A DNA stretch of 64,000 nucleotides from Mycobacterium xenopi (GTDB lineage Bacteria; Actinomycetota; Actinomycetes; Mycobacteriales; Mycobacteriaceae). The DNA is taken from contig NZ_AP022314.1 in NCBI RefSeq assembly GCF_009936235.1, positions 1,364,001 through 1,428,000 of the forward strand, in the 5' to 3' direction. Both the position numbers and the translations under genes were made by a program. Below are positions 7,717-16,237 of this stretch, piece by piece (the stretch's first letter is position 1; the number at the start of each line of letters is the position of its first letter). The notes under the pieces are model-generated. The model did no database searches, was not told where the DNA came from, and was given only the letters and a program-made list of their open reading frames with translations.

Positions 7717-9867
7717 TCAGCTCATCCCCGGCATGAGTTGAACCGCAAGGTCGATCAGCTTGATCCCGATGAATGGTGTGACGATCCCGCCTAACCCATA
7801 CAGGTAAAGGTTGCGACTGAGCAGTCCAGACGCGCTGCTCGGCGTATAGCGAACACCGCGCAGCGACAACGGAATCAGGGCGGCAATGATGATCGCGTTG
7901 AAGATCACCGCCGACAAGATCGCGGACTGCGGACTGTGCAGGCGCATCACGTTGAGCAGATCCATGCCAGGAAACAGCGCGACGAACATCGCTGGAATGA
8001 TCGCGAAATACTTGGCGATGTCGTTGGCGATCGAAAATGTGGTCAGCGCGCCGCGAGTGATCAACAGCTGCTTGCCGATCTCGACGATCTCGATCAGCTT
8101 GGTCGGGTCGGAGTCCAAATCCACCATGTTGCCGGCTTCTTTGGCCGCGGTGGTGCCGGTGTTCATCGCGACGCCGACATCGGCCTGGGCCAGCGCCGGG
8201 GCGTCGTTGGTGCCGTCTCCGGTCATGGCGACCAGCCGCCCGCCCTCCTGTTCGCGCTTGATCAGCATCAACTTGTCTTCGGGGGTGGCTTCGGCCAAGA
8301 AGTCGTCGACACCGGCTTCATCGGCAATTGCCTTGGCGGTCAATGGGTTATCACCGGTGATCATCACGGTGCGGATGCCCATGCGGCGCATCGCCTCGAA
8401 CCGGTGTCGCATGCCTTGCTTCACCACATCCCTGAGGTGGATCACGCCGAGAACCTTTGCCTGCTTGCCGGACTCGCCGCTGGTCACCTCGCCCACCACC
8501 AGCGGGGTCCCGCCCGCGGCGGAAATTCCGTCGACGATCCGGCCGAGTTCGCGCGCGACCGCGCCGCCGTGACCGCGCACCCAATCGGTGATGGCGCTGG
8601 CCGCGCCCTTACGCAACTGGCGTCCGTCGACGTCGACTCCCGACATCCTGGTGGCCGCGCTGAACGGCACCCACCGCGCGCCGGCCAATTCACCGGGTGT
8701 GCGTGCGCGCAGCCCGTGGGCCTCTTTGACGTAGACCACCACTGACCGGCCCTCGGGCGTCTCGTCGGCGATACTGGCTAGCTGCGCCGCGTCGGCGAGC
8801 GCGTGGGCGCTGACCCCGCCGACCGGAATCAATTCGGCCGCTTGACGGTTGCCCAGCGTGACCGTTCCGGTCTTGTCCAGCAGCAACGTGTTGACGTCAC
8901 CGGCCGCCTCCACCGCACGTCCGGACATGGCCAGCACGTTGCGCTGCACCAACCGGTCCATGCCCGCGATACCGATCGCCGAAAGCAGCGCGCCAATTGT
9001 GGTGGGAATCAAGCACACCAGCAACGCCACCAACACGATGCCGGTGACGCCGTCGCCGTTGAGCGCGGCGGTGTCGGGTACCCCGGGGTTGTTGGCCTTG
9101 GAATAGATCGCCAGCGGCTGCAGCGTCGCCACCGCGAACACGAAGATGATGGTCAACGCCGCCAACAGGATGTTCAGTGCGATCTCGTTGGGCGTCTTCT
9201 GCCTGTTGGCGCCCTCGACCAGTGCGATCATCCGGTCCACGAAGCTTTCCCCGGGTTTTTGGGTGATCCGCACCACGATGCGGTCGGAGAGCACCTTCGT
9301 GCCACCGGTCACCGCCGAACGGTCGCCGCCGGACTCACGGATGACCGGCGCGGACTCGCCCGTGATCGCCGATTCGTCCACCGACGCAATGCCTTCCACG
9401 ACGTCGCCGTCGCCGGGGATGAGCTGGCCGGCTTCGACGACGACGATATCGCCTTGCTGCAACAGCGGCGCGGGGACGAGCTCCTCGACGCCGGTAACGC
9501 CGGGCGCCCAGCCTCGCAGGCGGCGAGCGATGGTGTCGGCCTTGGATTTGCGCAGAGTGTCGGCCTGCGCTTTGCCGCGTCCCTCGGCGACCGCCTCGGC
9601 CAGGTTGGCGAACAGCACTGTCAGCCAAAGCCAGAACACGATGAGCCCACCGAACCAACTCGGTTGGGACAGTGTCAGCACCGTTGACCACACCGCACCG
9701 ATTTCGACGACGAACATCACCGGATTGCGCCACAGGGTGCCGGGATTGAGCTTGCCAAACGCGTCGGGCAGCGATCTCAGCAGCAGGGCCGGGTCTAGCC
9801 GACCACCCCGGACTCGCTGGCCAGATACCAGCGGTGCCGCGCCACGATCGCTTGTCTGCGAGGGCAT
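7717..9867 (-). CDS. kdpB: KdpB, catalytic P-type ATPase subunit of the K+ pump
   Basis: A 716-residue P-type ATPase of the K+-specific class. Visible motifs are TGES (169-172, actuator), phosphorylated Asp331 in DKTGT, the ion-site CLIPTT helix near 285-290, TGDNPLTAK, and the hinge GDGTNDAPAL, so all key residues are present. It hydrolyses ATP and drives K+ through KdpA. It follows kdpA with one untranslated base between stop and start, and precedes kdpC by one base, which is typical of a translationally coupled operon. Confidence 0.97.
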   Translation of the reverse strand: MPSQTSDRGAAPLVSGQRVRGGRLDPALLLRSLPDAFGKLNPGTLWRNPVMFVVEIGAVWSTVLTLSQPSWFGGLIVFWLWLTVLFANLAEAVAEGRGKAQADTLRKSKADTIARRLRGWAPGVTGVEELVPAPLLQQGDIVVVEAGQLIPGDGDVVEGIASVDESAITGESAPVIRESGGDRSAVTGGTKVLSDRIVVRITQKPGESFVDRMIALVEGANRQKTPNEIALNILLAALTIIFVFAVATLQPLAIYSKANNPGVPDTAALNGDGVTGIVLVALLVCLIPTTIGALLSAIGIAGMDRLVQRNVLAMSGRAVEAAGDVNTLLLDKTGTVTLGNRQAAELIPVGGVSAHALADAAQLASIADETPEGRSVVVYVKEAHGLRARTPGELAGARWVPFSAATRMSGVDVDGRQLRKGAASAITDWVRGHGGAVARELGRIVDGISAAGGTPLVVGEVTSGESGKQAKVLGVIHLRDVVKQGMRHRFEAMRRMGIRTVMITGDNPLTAKAIADEAGVDDFLAEATPEDKLMLIKREQEGGRLVAMTGDGTNDAPALAQADVGVAMNTGTTAAKEAGNMVDLDSDPTKLIEIVEIGKQLLITRGALTTFSIANDIAKYFAIIPAMFVALFPGMDLLNVMRLHSPQSAILSAVIFNAIIIAALIPLSLRGVRYTPSSASGLLSRNLYLYGLGGIVTPFIGIKLIDLAVQLMPGMS

Positions 9868-9868
9868 T

Positions 9869-11539
9869 TCAGTGGATTCCTTCGGCGATGGGCCCGAGGG
9901 CCAATGCTGGCAGAAAGGTCAGGGCGACCAGAATGACCGTCACGCCCACCACCAGGCCGACGAACTGGGGCTTGTGCGTGGGCAAGGTCCCAGCGGACTC
10001 CGGAATGCGGCGCTGACGGGCCAGAGAACCGGCCAGCGCCAGCAGGAGCACCATCGGGACGAACCGCCCGAGCAGCATCGCAACACCGAGCGCGGTGTTG
10101 TACCACGCGGTGTTGGCGGCCAGGCCGGCGAATGCCGAGCCGTTGTTGTTGGCTGCGGAGGTGAACGCGTAGAGCACCTCGGACAGGCCGTGCGGGCCGG
10201 TGTTGGCCATTCCGGCGCGCGGCCCCGGCAGCGCCATCGCCACCGCGGTGCCGAGCAGCACGATCAGCGGAGTGACCAGGAAATAGCTTGCTGCTAGCTT
10301 GATTTCACGTGCGCTGATCTTCTTGCCGAGGTATTCCGGGGTCCGGCCGACCATCAAGCCGGCCACGAAAACCGTGATGATCGCCAGGACCAGCATGCCG
10401 TAGAGGCCCGAGCCGACACCGCCGGGCGCGACCTCGCCGAGCTGCATGTTGAACAGCGCCATCATGCCGCCCAGGCTGGTGTAGGAGTCATGCGCCGAGT
10501 CGACCGCGCCGGTGGAGGTAAGCGTGGTCGCATCGGCCCATATTGCGGAGTCGGGCACCCCGAAACGCTGTTCGACGCCTTCCATGGCGGCCCCGGCTGC
10601 GGTGGGAACGGTGCCGTGGTGCTGCACCTGAAACAGCATCATCGCGGTGACGCTCATAGTGGCGATGACAGCCATCACCGCGACAATGGCGTAGCCCTGT
10701 TTGGTGTTGCCCACCATGCGGCCGAAAGTGCGGGGCAGCGAAAAGGCGATGACCAACAGCAGGAAGATCTCGATCCAGTTGGTCCAGCTGGTCGGGTTCT
10801 CGAATGGATGCGCGGAGTTGGCGTTATAGAACCCGCCACCGTTGGTGCCGAGCTCCTTGATCGCCTCCTGGCTGGCGACCGGACCGCCGGTGATGGTCTG
10901 CGGCGAACCGGCCAGCGTGGTGACCACCTGGTCGTGCAGGTGAAAGTTCTGGATCACCCCTCCGGCGACCAATGCGACGGCACCGAAGACGGCGATCGGC
11001 AACAGGATTCGCAGGGTGCCGCGCACCAGATCGACCCAAAAATTGCCGAGTTCACCGGTGCGCCCGCGGACAAACCCGCGGACGAACGCGACGGCCACCG
11101 CCATGCCCACGGCAGCTGACACGAAGTTCTGCACCGCCAAGCCCGCCATCTGCAACAGATCACCTTGGGTCGATTCGCCGGAGTAGGCCTGCCAGTTGGT
11201 GTTGGTGACGAAGCTGACAGCGGTGTTCCACGCCAGCGCCGGGGTCATTTGTGTTGCCGGGTTCTTCAGGTGCAGCGGCAGTTTGTTCTGCGCCAGCTGG
11301 AAGACGAACAACACGACGACGCTGACCGCGGAAAAGGCCAGCACACTGCGCGCATAGTTAGCCCAGGTCTGTTCGGAGCGCGGGTTGGCACCGATCGTGC
11401 GGTAGATGAAATTCTCTGCGCGCGAGTGCTTTTCAGAGCTATAGACGCGGTACATGTAGTCGCCCAGTGGCACGTGGACGACCGCCAGCGCCGCGACCAG
11501 CAGTGCAAGGAACAACACGCTTGCGGTTACGTCGCTCAC
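9869..11539 (-). CDS. kdpA: KdpA, K+-translocating subunit
   Basis: A 556-residue polytopic protein of the SKT superfamily with about ten membrane segments. Pore-loop signatures are readable: TNGGGFYNANSAHPFENP in the second loop and NNNGSAFAGL in the fourth. It binds and conducts K+ in the KdpFABC complex. The start is GTG at 11539-11537; its first G is the last base of the kdpF TAG stop, so kdpF and kdpA overlap by one base. This start gives the expected N-terminal helix directly after SDVTA. Confidence 0.96.
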   Translation of the reverse strand: MSDVTASVLFLALLVAALAVVHVPLGDYMYRVYSSEKHSRAENFIYRTIGANPRSEQTWANYARSVLAFSAVSVVVLFVFQLAQNKLPLHLKNPATQMTPALAWNTAVSFVTNTNWQAYSGESTQGDLLQMAGLAVQNFVSAAVGMAVAVAFVRGFVRGRTGELGNFWVDLVRGTLRILLPIAVFGAVALVAGGVIQNFHLHDQVVTTLAGSPQTITGGPVASQEAIKELGTNGGGFYNANSAHPFENPTSWTNWIEIFLLLVIAFSLPRTFGRMVGNTKQGYAIVAVMAVIATMSVTAMMLFQVQHHGTVPTAAGAAMEGVEQRFGVPDSAIWADATTLTSTGAVDSAHDSYTSLGGMMALFNMQLGEVAPGGVGSGLYGMLVLAIITVFVAGLMVGRTPEYLGKKISAREIKLAASYFLVTPLIVLLGTAVAMALPGPRAGMANTGPHGLSEVLYAFTSAANNNGSAFAGLAANTAWYNTALGVAMLLGRFVPMVLLLALAGSLARQRRIPESAGTLPTHKPQFVGLVVGVTVILVALTFLPALALGPIAEGIH

Positions 11540-11628
11540 TAGAATTTTTCCGGAACGAGCAGGGCTGCACCGAGTAACAACGCGACCAGGATGGCCAGCA
11601 CCAGACCGACGGCGTTGGTAAGGGTCAT
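11539..11628 (-). CDS. kdpF: KdpF, 29-residue small subunit
   Basis: A single-helix protein, MTLTNAVGLVLAILVALLLG followed by AALLVPEKF; the LLxPEKF ending is diagnostic of KdpF. It is a lipid-like stabiliser of the KdpABC complex in the cytoplasmic membrane. It overlaps the preceding 27-residue ORF by ATGA and the following kdpA start by one base, so all three are probably translated together. Confidence 0.92.
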   Translation of the reverse strand: MTLTNAVGLVLAILVALLLGAALLVPEKF

Positions 11629-11708
11629 AGTCCTTCGACCAGCTTCAGCACGGCGCCGATCAGGGCAAAGATCGCCGACGTCAACACCAGGTAGAGCACG
11701 ACAGACAC
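11625..11708 (-). CDS. 27-residue membrane peptide at the head of the kdp operon
   Basis: GTG at 11708 opens a 27-codon frame (VSVVLYLVLTSAIFALIGAV then LKLVEGL) ending in TGA 11627-11625, which overlaps the kdpF ATG as ATGA. GGAGAAG stands 2 bases before the GTG. The peptide is almost entirely one hydrophobic helix with a charged end. I recall similar short hydrophobic frames before kdpF in other actinobacteria, but no name or function. It could be an extra small Kdp subunit or a leader that sets kdpF translation. Confidence 0.7.
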   Translation of the reverse strand: MSVVLYLVLTSAIFALIGAVLKLVEGL

Positions 11709-11826
11709 ATCTTCTCCGTTCGCGACAGCCCGTCACGCTTTGCGCGCAGCATTGTCTCGGTCCTGGAGCCAGGGCCCAGCTGACCTTAGACAGGCTCGGC
11801 GCTGGCCGGGAGCCGCGTTGACGGTT

Positions 11827-11855
11827 TCTTTACGTCCTGGGCCGCTATCTTTACG
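11827..11855. promoter_or_regulatory. Candidate KdpE-type direct repeat upstream of the kdp operon
   Basis: TCTTTACG occurs at 11827-11834 and again at 11848-11855, exactly 21 bp (two helical turns) apart, about 120-150 bp upstream of the first kdp-linked start at 11708. OmpR-family regulators such as KdpE usually bind paired half-sites in phase on the helix. A TANNNT box (TAAGGT, minus strand, 11787-11782) lies nearer the gene. Assignment to KdpE is inference from position and spacing. Confidence 0.35.
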
Positions 11856-11966
11856 GCCTTGGTTTTGTGGCCTGAGCGCAAATGAATCCTGCACTGCGGC
11901 CGCGTCGCGGTGCTGTGCTGATCGGCGTAAGGCCTGCGAAGCGGATCGGTGCGCGACCGACTGGGT

Positions 11967-12290
11967 TCACCTGCCGGGTGTAGGCATGGGCATCGTCGGC
12001 ATTGGCGACATGCTCGGCATTGGCGACATGGGCGGCATGGAGGGCATGTTTTTCATGGCGTCTTTCATCGAGGCGCAGCAAGACTTGTCGTCCTTTGTCT
12101 GGCTGGTCGTCGTGGTCGGACTCTTGGCGTCACAACAAGTCTTGTGCCCAGGCTGCGCGATGAGAAGATACAGGCCGGCGACGATGATGAAGATCCCGAC
12201 GGCGATGCCGGTGATCGCCAAGATTCGGTAGAGCCAACGCGTCCAGGGTGGTTCGGTAGGAGCCGGGGTAGCGGGGGTGGCGGTTGTCAT
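11967..12290 (-). CDS. Single-span membrane peptide with Cys pairs and a Met-Pro tail
   Basis: A 107-residue protein I do not recognise. Residues 1-18 are Thr/Pro/Ala-rich, one membrane helix spans about 19-45 (YRILAITGIAVGIFIIVAGL), then Cys pairs at 52-53 (TCCDAK) and 71-72 (SCCASM), and a tail with ten Met between 75 and 102 in repeating Met-Pro/Ser units. Paired Cys and Met-rich tails are common in copper or other soft-metal binding proteins, so a metal role is a reasonable guess only. It diverges from the BlaI-type repressor gene; the operator dyad at 12338-12362 lies about 50 bp upstream of its ATG. Confidence 0.75.
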   Translation of the reverse strand: MTTATPATPAPTEPPWTRWLYRILAITGIAVGIFIIVAGLYLLIAQPGHKTCCDAKSPTTTTSQTKDDKSCCASMKDAMKNMPSMPPMSPMPSMSPMPTMPMPTPGR

Positions 12291-12337
12291 GACTGCAGAC
12301 CTCTCTCACACGTGCCGTCGTAGCTGACCGCAATATA

Positions 12338-12362
12338 TACTATCCTACTTAGTAGATTAGTA
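12338..12362. promoter_or_regulatory. 25-bp dyad, probable BlaI/CopY-type operator
   Basis: Centred on T12350, the arms pair at 10 of 12 positions, with a perfect CTACT-T-AGTAG core at 12345-12355 and outer TACTA/TAGTA arms. A further TAGTAG follows directly. TACTAxx/xxTAGTA symmetry is typical of BlaI/MecI/CopY operators. The site lies between the divergent membrane-peptide and repressor genes in a locally AT-rich stretch that probably holds both promoters, so one repressor could control both. Confidence 0.7.
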
Positions 12363-12405
12363 GTAGATCCTGAATATAGGCTCGCCGCTGAGGCAGGAGG
12401 TCCGG

Positions 12406-12774
12406 ATGCCGGCTGCGCATGGTCTCGGTGAACTAGAGGCTGAGATCATGTCCATCATGTGGGACAACGGGCAAGTCGCCACCGTGCGTGAGGTCCGTGC
12501 TGCCCTCAATCGGCAGGCGGCCTACACGACGGTGATGACCGTGATGGACAACTTGCACCGGAAAGGCCTGCTGACACGCGAACGAGTCGGCAAAGCGTTT
12601 CACTACCGGCCGACATGGAGTCGGGAGGAGTACACCGCGCGGCTGATGCGTGATGTGTTAGCGGCCACCGACAACCACGAGGCTGTTTTCACGCATTTCG
12701 TTTCCCAGATGTCGGCCGAGGAAGCTCGTAGCCTGCGGGCCGCCTGGCAGCGTCACACGGCCCGCCGGGAATAG
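12406..12774 (+). CDS. BlaI/MecI/CopY-family transcriptional repressor
   Basis: 122 residues with the Penicillinase_R winged helix: GLGELEAEIMSIMWDNG, the recognition segment AYTTVMTVMDNLHRKGLL and the wing LTRERVGKAFHYRP are characteristic. The C-terminal dimer helices follow (FVSQMSAEEARSLRAAW). ATG 12406 is preceded by AGGAGG at 12396-12400. These repressors are inactivated by cleavage through an M56 membrane peptidase or by metal, and the next gene is an M56 peptidase. It may be a paralogue of M. tuberculosis Rv1846c rather than its orthologue, given the different neighbourhood. Confidence 0.92.
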   Translation: MPAAHGLGELEAEIMSIMWDNGQVATVREVRAALNRQAAYTTVMTVMDNLHRKGLLTRERVGKAFHYRPTWSREEYTARLMRDVLAATDNHEAVFTHFVSQMSAEEARSLRAAWQRHTARRE

Positions 12775-12783
12775 GCATATGCC

Positions 12784-13611
12784 ATGGTGCTGTGTGTTTT
12801 AACCATCACGCTGGTATGCATCGCGGTGGTGCCGGCCCTGCTGGACCGCGTCACACCCATGACGTCACCCGTGGTGCGCCTGACGGCATGGCTCGCGACA
12901 CTGGTCACTGTTTTGGGTGCGGTGCTGGCCTTGCCGGTTATCGCCATGGCTACCGGGCATGCTGCCACGGCAACGGTGGTCAGCGTGCCGATTGCACTAC
13001 TGGCACAAGGCATTTGGCGCCGCTACACCGAAATTATGCGCAGCACCCGTGAACATGCCCAAGCGGTATACCTCATCTCCCGTCCTGCGAACGGCGTGCG
13101 ATCGCAGACTCCTGTCGTCACCATCGACTCGGTGTTGCCCTTGGTGTACTGCCTCCCCGGGCACCCGGGCCTTATCGTCACCACTACCGCTGTACGGAAG
13201 CGGCTGGGCTCCGCCGAGCTGCAAGCAGTTCTCGCCCATGAGGAAGCACACCTACGTCAGCGTCACATCCAGTTGCGCGCCATGATCGAGGCTGTCGCCA
13301 TTACCGTACGGTGGCTGCGATTCTTTCGTCGCGCCGCCGAGCGCGTCACAGCTGCAACTGAACTCTGCGCCGATAGCGCCGCCGCGCGACGCCACCACCC
13401 GCACACGCTCGCTCGCGCCCTGCTGGCGCTGGCTCCCGCGCCGCCGGGCGCGCTCGGGGCGGCGCTCAGCGGGGCACCAGAACGCCTCGAACAGCTGCTT
13501 TGCCGGCCGCGGCGAAACTATCTTCGCCAGCTCGTCACCGGGCTGACTGCCACAGCCCCGGCCATCGCAATCCTCACGATCGACTTGTGGTGTCCCCTGA
13601 TGGCATCGTGA
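12784..13611 (+). CDS. M56 (BlaR1-like) membrane zinc peptidase
   Basis: 275 residues. Membrane segments are about 1-20, 30-55, 58-78 and a short C-terminal one near 252-270. The zinc motif HEEAH (AHEEAHLRQRH) lies near 158, followed by a third-ligand region ATELCADSAAARR. This matches the M56 family that senses a signal and cleaves BlaI-type repressors; no beta-lactam sensor domain is present. It is 9 bp after the blaI-type stop and clearly co-transcribed. Its stop is one base from the end of trcS on the opposite strand. Confidence 0.88.
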   Translation: MVLCVLTITLVCIAVVPALLDRVTPMTSPVVRLTAWLATLVTVLGAVLALPVIAMATGHAATATVVSVPIALLAQGIWRRYTEIMRSTREHAQAVYLISRPANGVRSQTPVVTIDSVLPLVYCLPGHPGLIVTTTAVRKRLGSAELQAVLAHEEAHLRQRHIQLRAMIEAVAITVRWLRFFRRAAERVTAATELCADSAAARRHHPHTLARALLALAPAPPGALGAALSGAPERLEQLLCRPRRNYLRQLVTGLTATAPAIAILTIDLWCPLMAS

Positions 13612-13612
13612 T

Positions 13613-15115
13613 TCAGCCGCGTGCCGGCTGCGCAATCATCGGAAGCCGCACCCGAAAGGCCGTTCGGCCGTTCGCGGATTCCGCCGTCACGGATCCGCCG
13701 TGCGCCTTGACGATCGAGGCGACTATGGCGAGTCCCAATCCGCTACCGGATCCTTCCGCCCTGGACTTGTCCGCACGCACGAATCGCTCGAACAGATGCG
13801 GTAGCAGCGCTGGATCGATATCGGGTCCGTCGTCGGCGACGGTCAATTCAACGTATGGCGGGCCATCGTCGTTGTGCTGCTGCGTGATTGCCGTCGTCAC
13901 CGTGACACCGGCCGGCGTGTGCACCCAGGCGTTGCTCAACAGGTTGCTGACGAGTTGATGCAGCCGGTCGCGATCCCCACGCACCCACACCGGCTCGTCG
14001 GGCAGCTCCTTGACCCATCGGTGGCTGGGCGCAGCCACGGCCGCATCGTTGACGGCGTTGAGCACCAGCTCGGCGATGTCGACGTCCTCGGTTTGCAGGT
14101 CTTCCCCTTCCCCTAGCCGCGACAACAGCAGCAGTTGATCAACGAGCGAAGTCATTCGCCGGGCCTCGGATTCGATGCGGGCCAGCGCATATTCGGTGGT
14201 CGGTGGCAGGGCGGAACTGTCCTGGCGGGTGAGCTCGGCATATCCCTGGATCGACGCGAGTGGGGTACGCAGTTCGTGGCTGGCGTCTGTGATGAACTGC
14301 CGCATCCTCCGGTCCGAATCTGCACGATGGGCCAAAGCGCGATCTACGTTGTCCAGCAACCGATTCAGCGCGTGGCCGACAATCCCTACCTCACTGTCAG
14401 GATCGGTGTCATCGGATCCCACCCGTACGGTAATCTTGTCTTCGCCGTCAGTGAGCGACATCCGGGCAACGGTCGCGGCGGTCGCCGCGACACGGCGCAG
14501 TGGCCGCAAGGCGTAACCGACCACCGAAATCGTCAACACTGCCGTGATCAGCAGCGCGACAACGAAAAGCGCTACGGCAGCGACGATCCGGCGTGTGACG
14601 ATCCGATTGACGAGATCGAGGGAGACGCCTACCACAAGGCGGTCCGCACCGAATGCCCGGCTGTCCAGCCGATAAGGGCCCAGGCTGCCCAGCTTTTCGG
14701 TGCGGGGCGGCCCGTTGGTCCACGACTGTGCCTCCAGGGCGTGAATGACGTCGGCTGAAGCAGGCGTCGGCTCGTTCTGAGAAAACACCGCCGAACCAAT
14801 CACCACGCCGTCGCGCACGACCGCAATCAGGTTACCGGGCGTCTGTTCGGTGAATCCCAACATCGCTTCCCCGATCGGGATCGCATGTCCCGCCGAGCCC
14901 TCGCTAGCGCGGTATCGCGCATACGAATGGGTGAATGCGTCGAGAGATTCGGCGAGTTCGGCGTCGCTCATCGCGGTGACGTATCCGCGCAGGCTGAGCA
15001 CGGAGACAGCCCCGACGACCACCAATACGACGCTGACCACGGCCAGCACGCCCAACAACAGCTGATGGCGCAACGAGCGAGGACGCCACCACCTGGCGCG
15101 TCTGGCCGGGGTCAT
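13613..15115 (-). CDS. trcS: TrcS, sensor histidine kinase
   Basis: 500 residues: TM1 about 19-41, an extracytoplasmic sensor region to about 175, TM2 about 177-200, a HAMP linker, His280 in DASHELRTPLASIQ, then the ATP-binding N box (NLLSNAWVHTPAG) and G boxes (DDGPDI, GSGLGLAIV). It forms the TrcRS two-component pair. The ATG overlaps the trcR TGA (ATGA at 15115-15112), so the two are translationally coupled. Naming rests on order and similarity to the M. tuberculosis protein as I remember it. Confidence 0.9.
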   Translation of the reverse strand: MTPARRARWWRPRSLRHQLLLGVLAVVSVVLVVVGAVSVLSLRGYVTAMSDAELAESLDAFTHSYARYRASEGSAGHAIPIGEAMLGFTEQTPGNLIAVVRDGVVIGSAVFSQNEPTPASADVIHALEAQSWTNGPPRTEKLGSLGPYRLDSRAFGADRLVVGVSLDLVNRIVTRRIVAAVALFVVALLITAVLTISVVGYALRPLRRVAATAATVARMSLTDGEDKITVRVGSDDTDPDSEVGIVGHALNRLLDNVDRALAHRADSDRRMRQFITDASHELRTPLASIQGYAELTRQDSSALPPTTEYALARIESEARRMTSLVDQLLLLSRLGEGEDLQTEDVDIAELVLNAVNDAAVAAPSHRWVKELPDEPVWVRGDRDRLHQLVSNLLSNAWVHTPAGVTVTTAITQQHNDDGPPYVELTVADDGPDIDPALLPHLFERFVRADKSRAEGSGSGLGLAIVASIVKAHGGSVTAESANGRTAFRVRLPMIAQPARG

Positions 15116-15885
15116 CCCGGAGGGCGCAGCATGTAGCCGACGCCGCGCACGGTATGGATCATCGGTTGCTTGCCGGCGTCGATCTTTTTTCGCAGATACG
15201 AGATGTACAAATCGACGATGCTGGTGCGGCCCGCGAAGTCGTAGTTCCAGACCCGATCCAAGATCTCGGTGCGACTTAGCGCTCGTCGCGGATTACGCAT
15301 CATGAAGCGCAACAGCTCGAATTCGGTGGAGCTCAGCGATATTGGCGCGCCGCCGCGGGTGACTTCACGGCTTGCCCCGTCCAGCGTGAGATCTCCCACG
15401 GTGAGGACCTCGTCTGCCGGCGGCGTCAGATGGCTAGAGCGACGCAACAGCCCGCGCAGCCGGGCAACCAGTTCCTCCAAGCTGAACGGCTTGGTCATGT
15501 AGTCGTCGGCGCCTGCGGTCAACCCGGTGACCCGGTCCATCACCGAGTCGCGGGCGGTGAGAAACAGCGTTGGTGTGTAGGCGTCCGATTCGCGGACCCG
15601 CCGCAGGACTTCGAGCCCGTCCACATCGGGCAGCATGATGTCCAAGACGAGCACGTCGGGGCCGATCTTGTCGAACTTGGCCACAGCTTCGCGCCCGTTG
15701 TGAGCGACGTCGACCACCCAACCCTCGTAGTGCAGCGCCATCTTCACCAGGTTGGTCAGCGCGGGCTCGTCGTCAACCAGCAAAACCCGGATCGGCGATC
15801 CATCGGCGCGGTGGATCCGCGGCAGCTGCCCGAGGATGGCCTGACGTGGACGCTGATCGCGCGCATACCCCGACATTGCCGTCAT
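15112..15885 (-). CDS. trcR: TrcR, OmpR-family response regulator
   Basis: Receiver domain with VDDEP, phospho-Asp82 (VLVLDIMLPD) and TKP lysine, then a winged helix ending YISYLRKKI and GVGYMLRPPG. I chose ATG 15885 over ATG 15909 because it gives 257 residues and places the acceptor at Asp82, as I recall for M. tuberculosis TrcR. The partner kinase TrcS is coupled downstream. TrcR is reported to bind AT-rich DNA at its own promoter and to repress the beta-propeller gene Rv1057, whose homologue is at 23167 in this window. Confidence 0.9.
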   Translation of the reverse strand: MTAMSGYARDQRPRQAILGQLPRIHRADGSPIRVLLVDDEPALTNLVKMALHYEGWVVDVAHNGREAVAKFDKIGPDVLVLDIMLPDVDGLEVLRRVRESDAYTPTLFLTARDSVMDRVTGLTAGADDYMTKPFSLEELVARLRGLLRRSSHLTPPADEVLTVGDLTLDGASREVTRGGAPISLSSTEFELLRFMMRNPRRALSRTEILDRVWNYDFAGRTSIVDLYISYLRKKIDAGKQPMIHTVRGVGYMLRPPG

Positions 15886-16237
15886 GTTCCCACATTTTCC
15901 CCGGCTCATATGAGGTTGTCACGGAGCTCATAGAGACTTCAAATGTTTCACGCTCCGCCGTCGGTGGAGGGCGGGCATATTTGTGTTTTCTATGTGTCTC
16001 GTCAGCGTCCTTGATCCAGCGAATTTCCGAAAAATACTGTGGTGCACAGCCGTTGTGCGGATACCGCGAAATGGCTTAGGTAGCTGTGCCTAATGAGTTG
16101 TGCGTGAAGTGGTTTCGGCGTGTAGCTACGAGCCCTACTGATGCATGACGGGCTCCTGACGGCCGAGACCCAGGCTTGGCACGGGACCGCCGTCGCAAAC
16201 GGCGGCGGAGTTTGTAAGCAGAAATTAGGAGTATTCA
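15886..16237. other. Intergenic region between trcR and the PE gene
   Basis: 352 bp between divergent genes. The trcR-proximal half is comparatively AT-rich (CATAGAGACTTCAAATGTTT near 15929-15948), as expected for a TrcR-autoregulated promoter. The PE-proximal end holds the ribosome site TTAGGAG ahead of ATG 16238. No convincing gene is visible. Confidence 0.5.
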
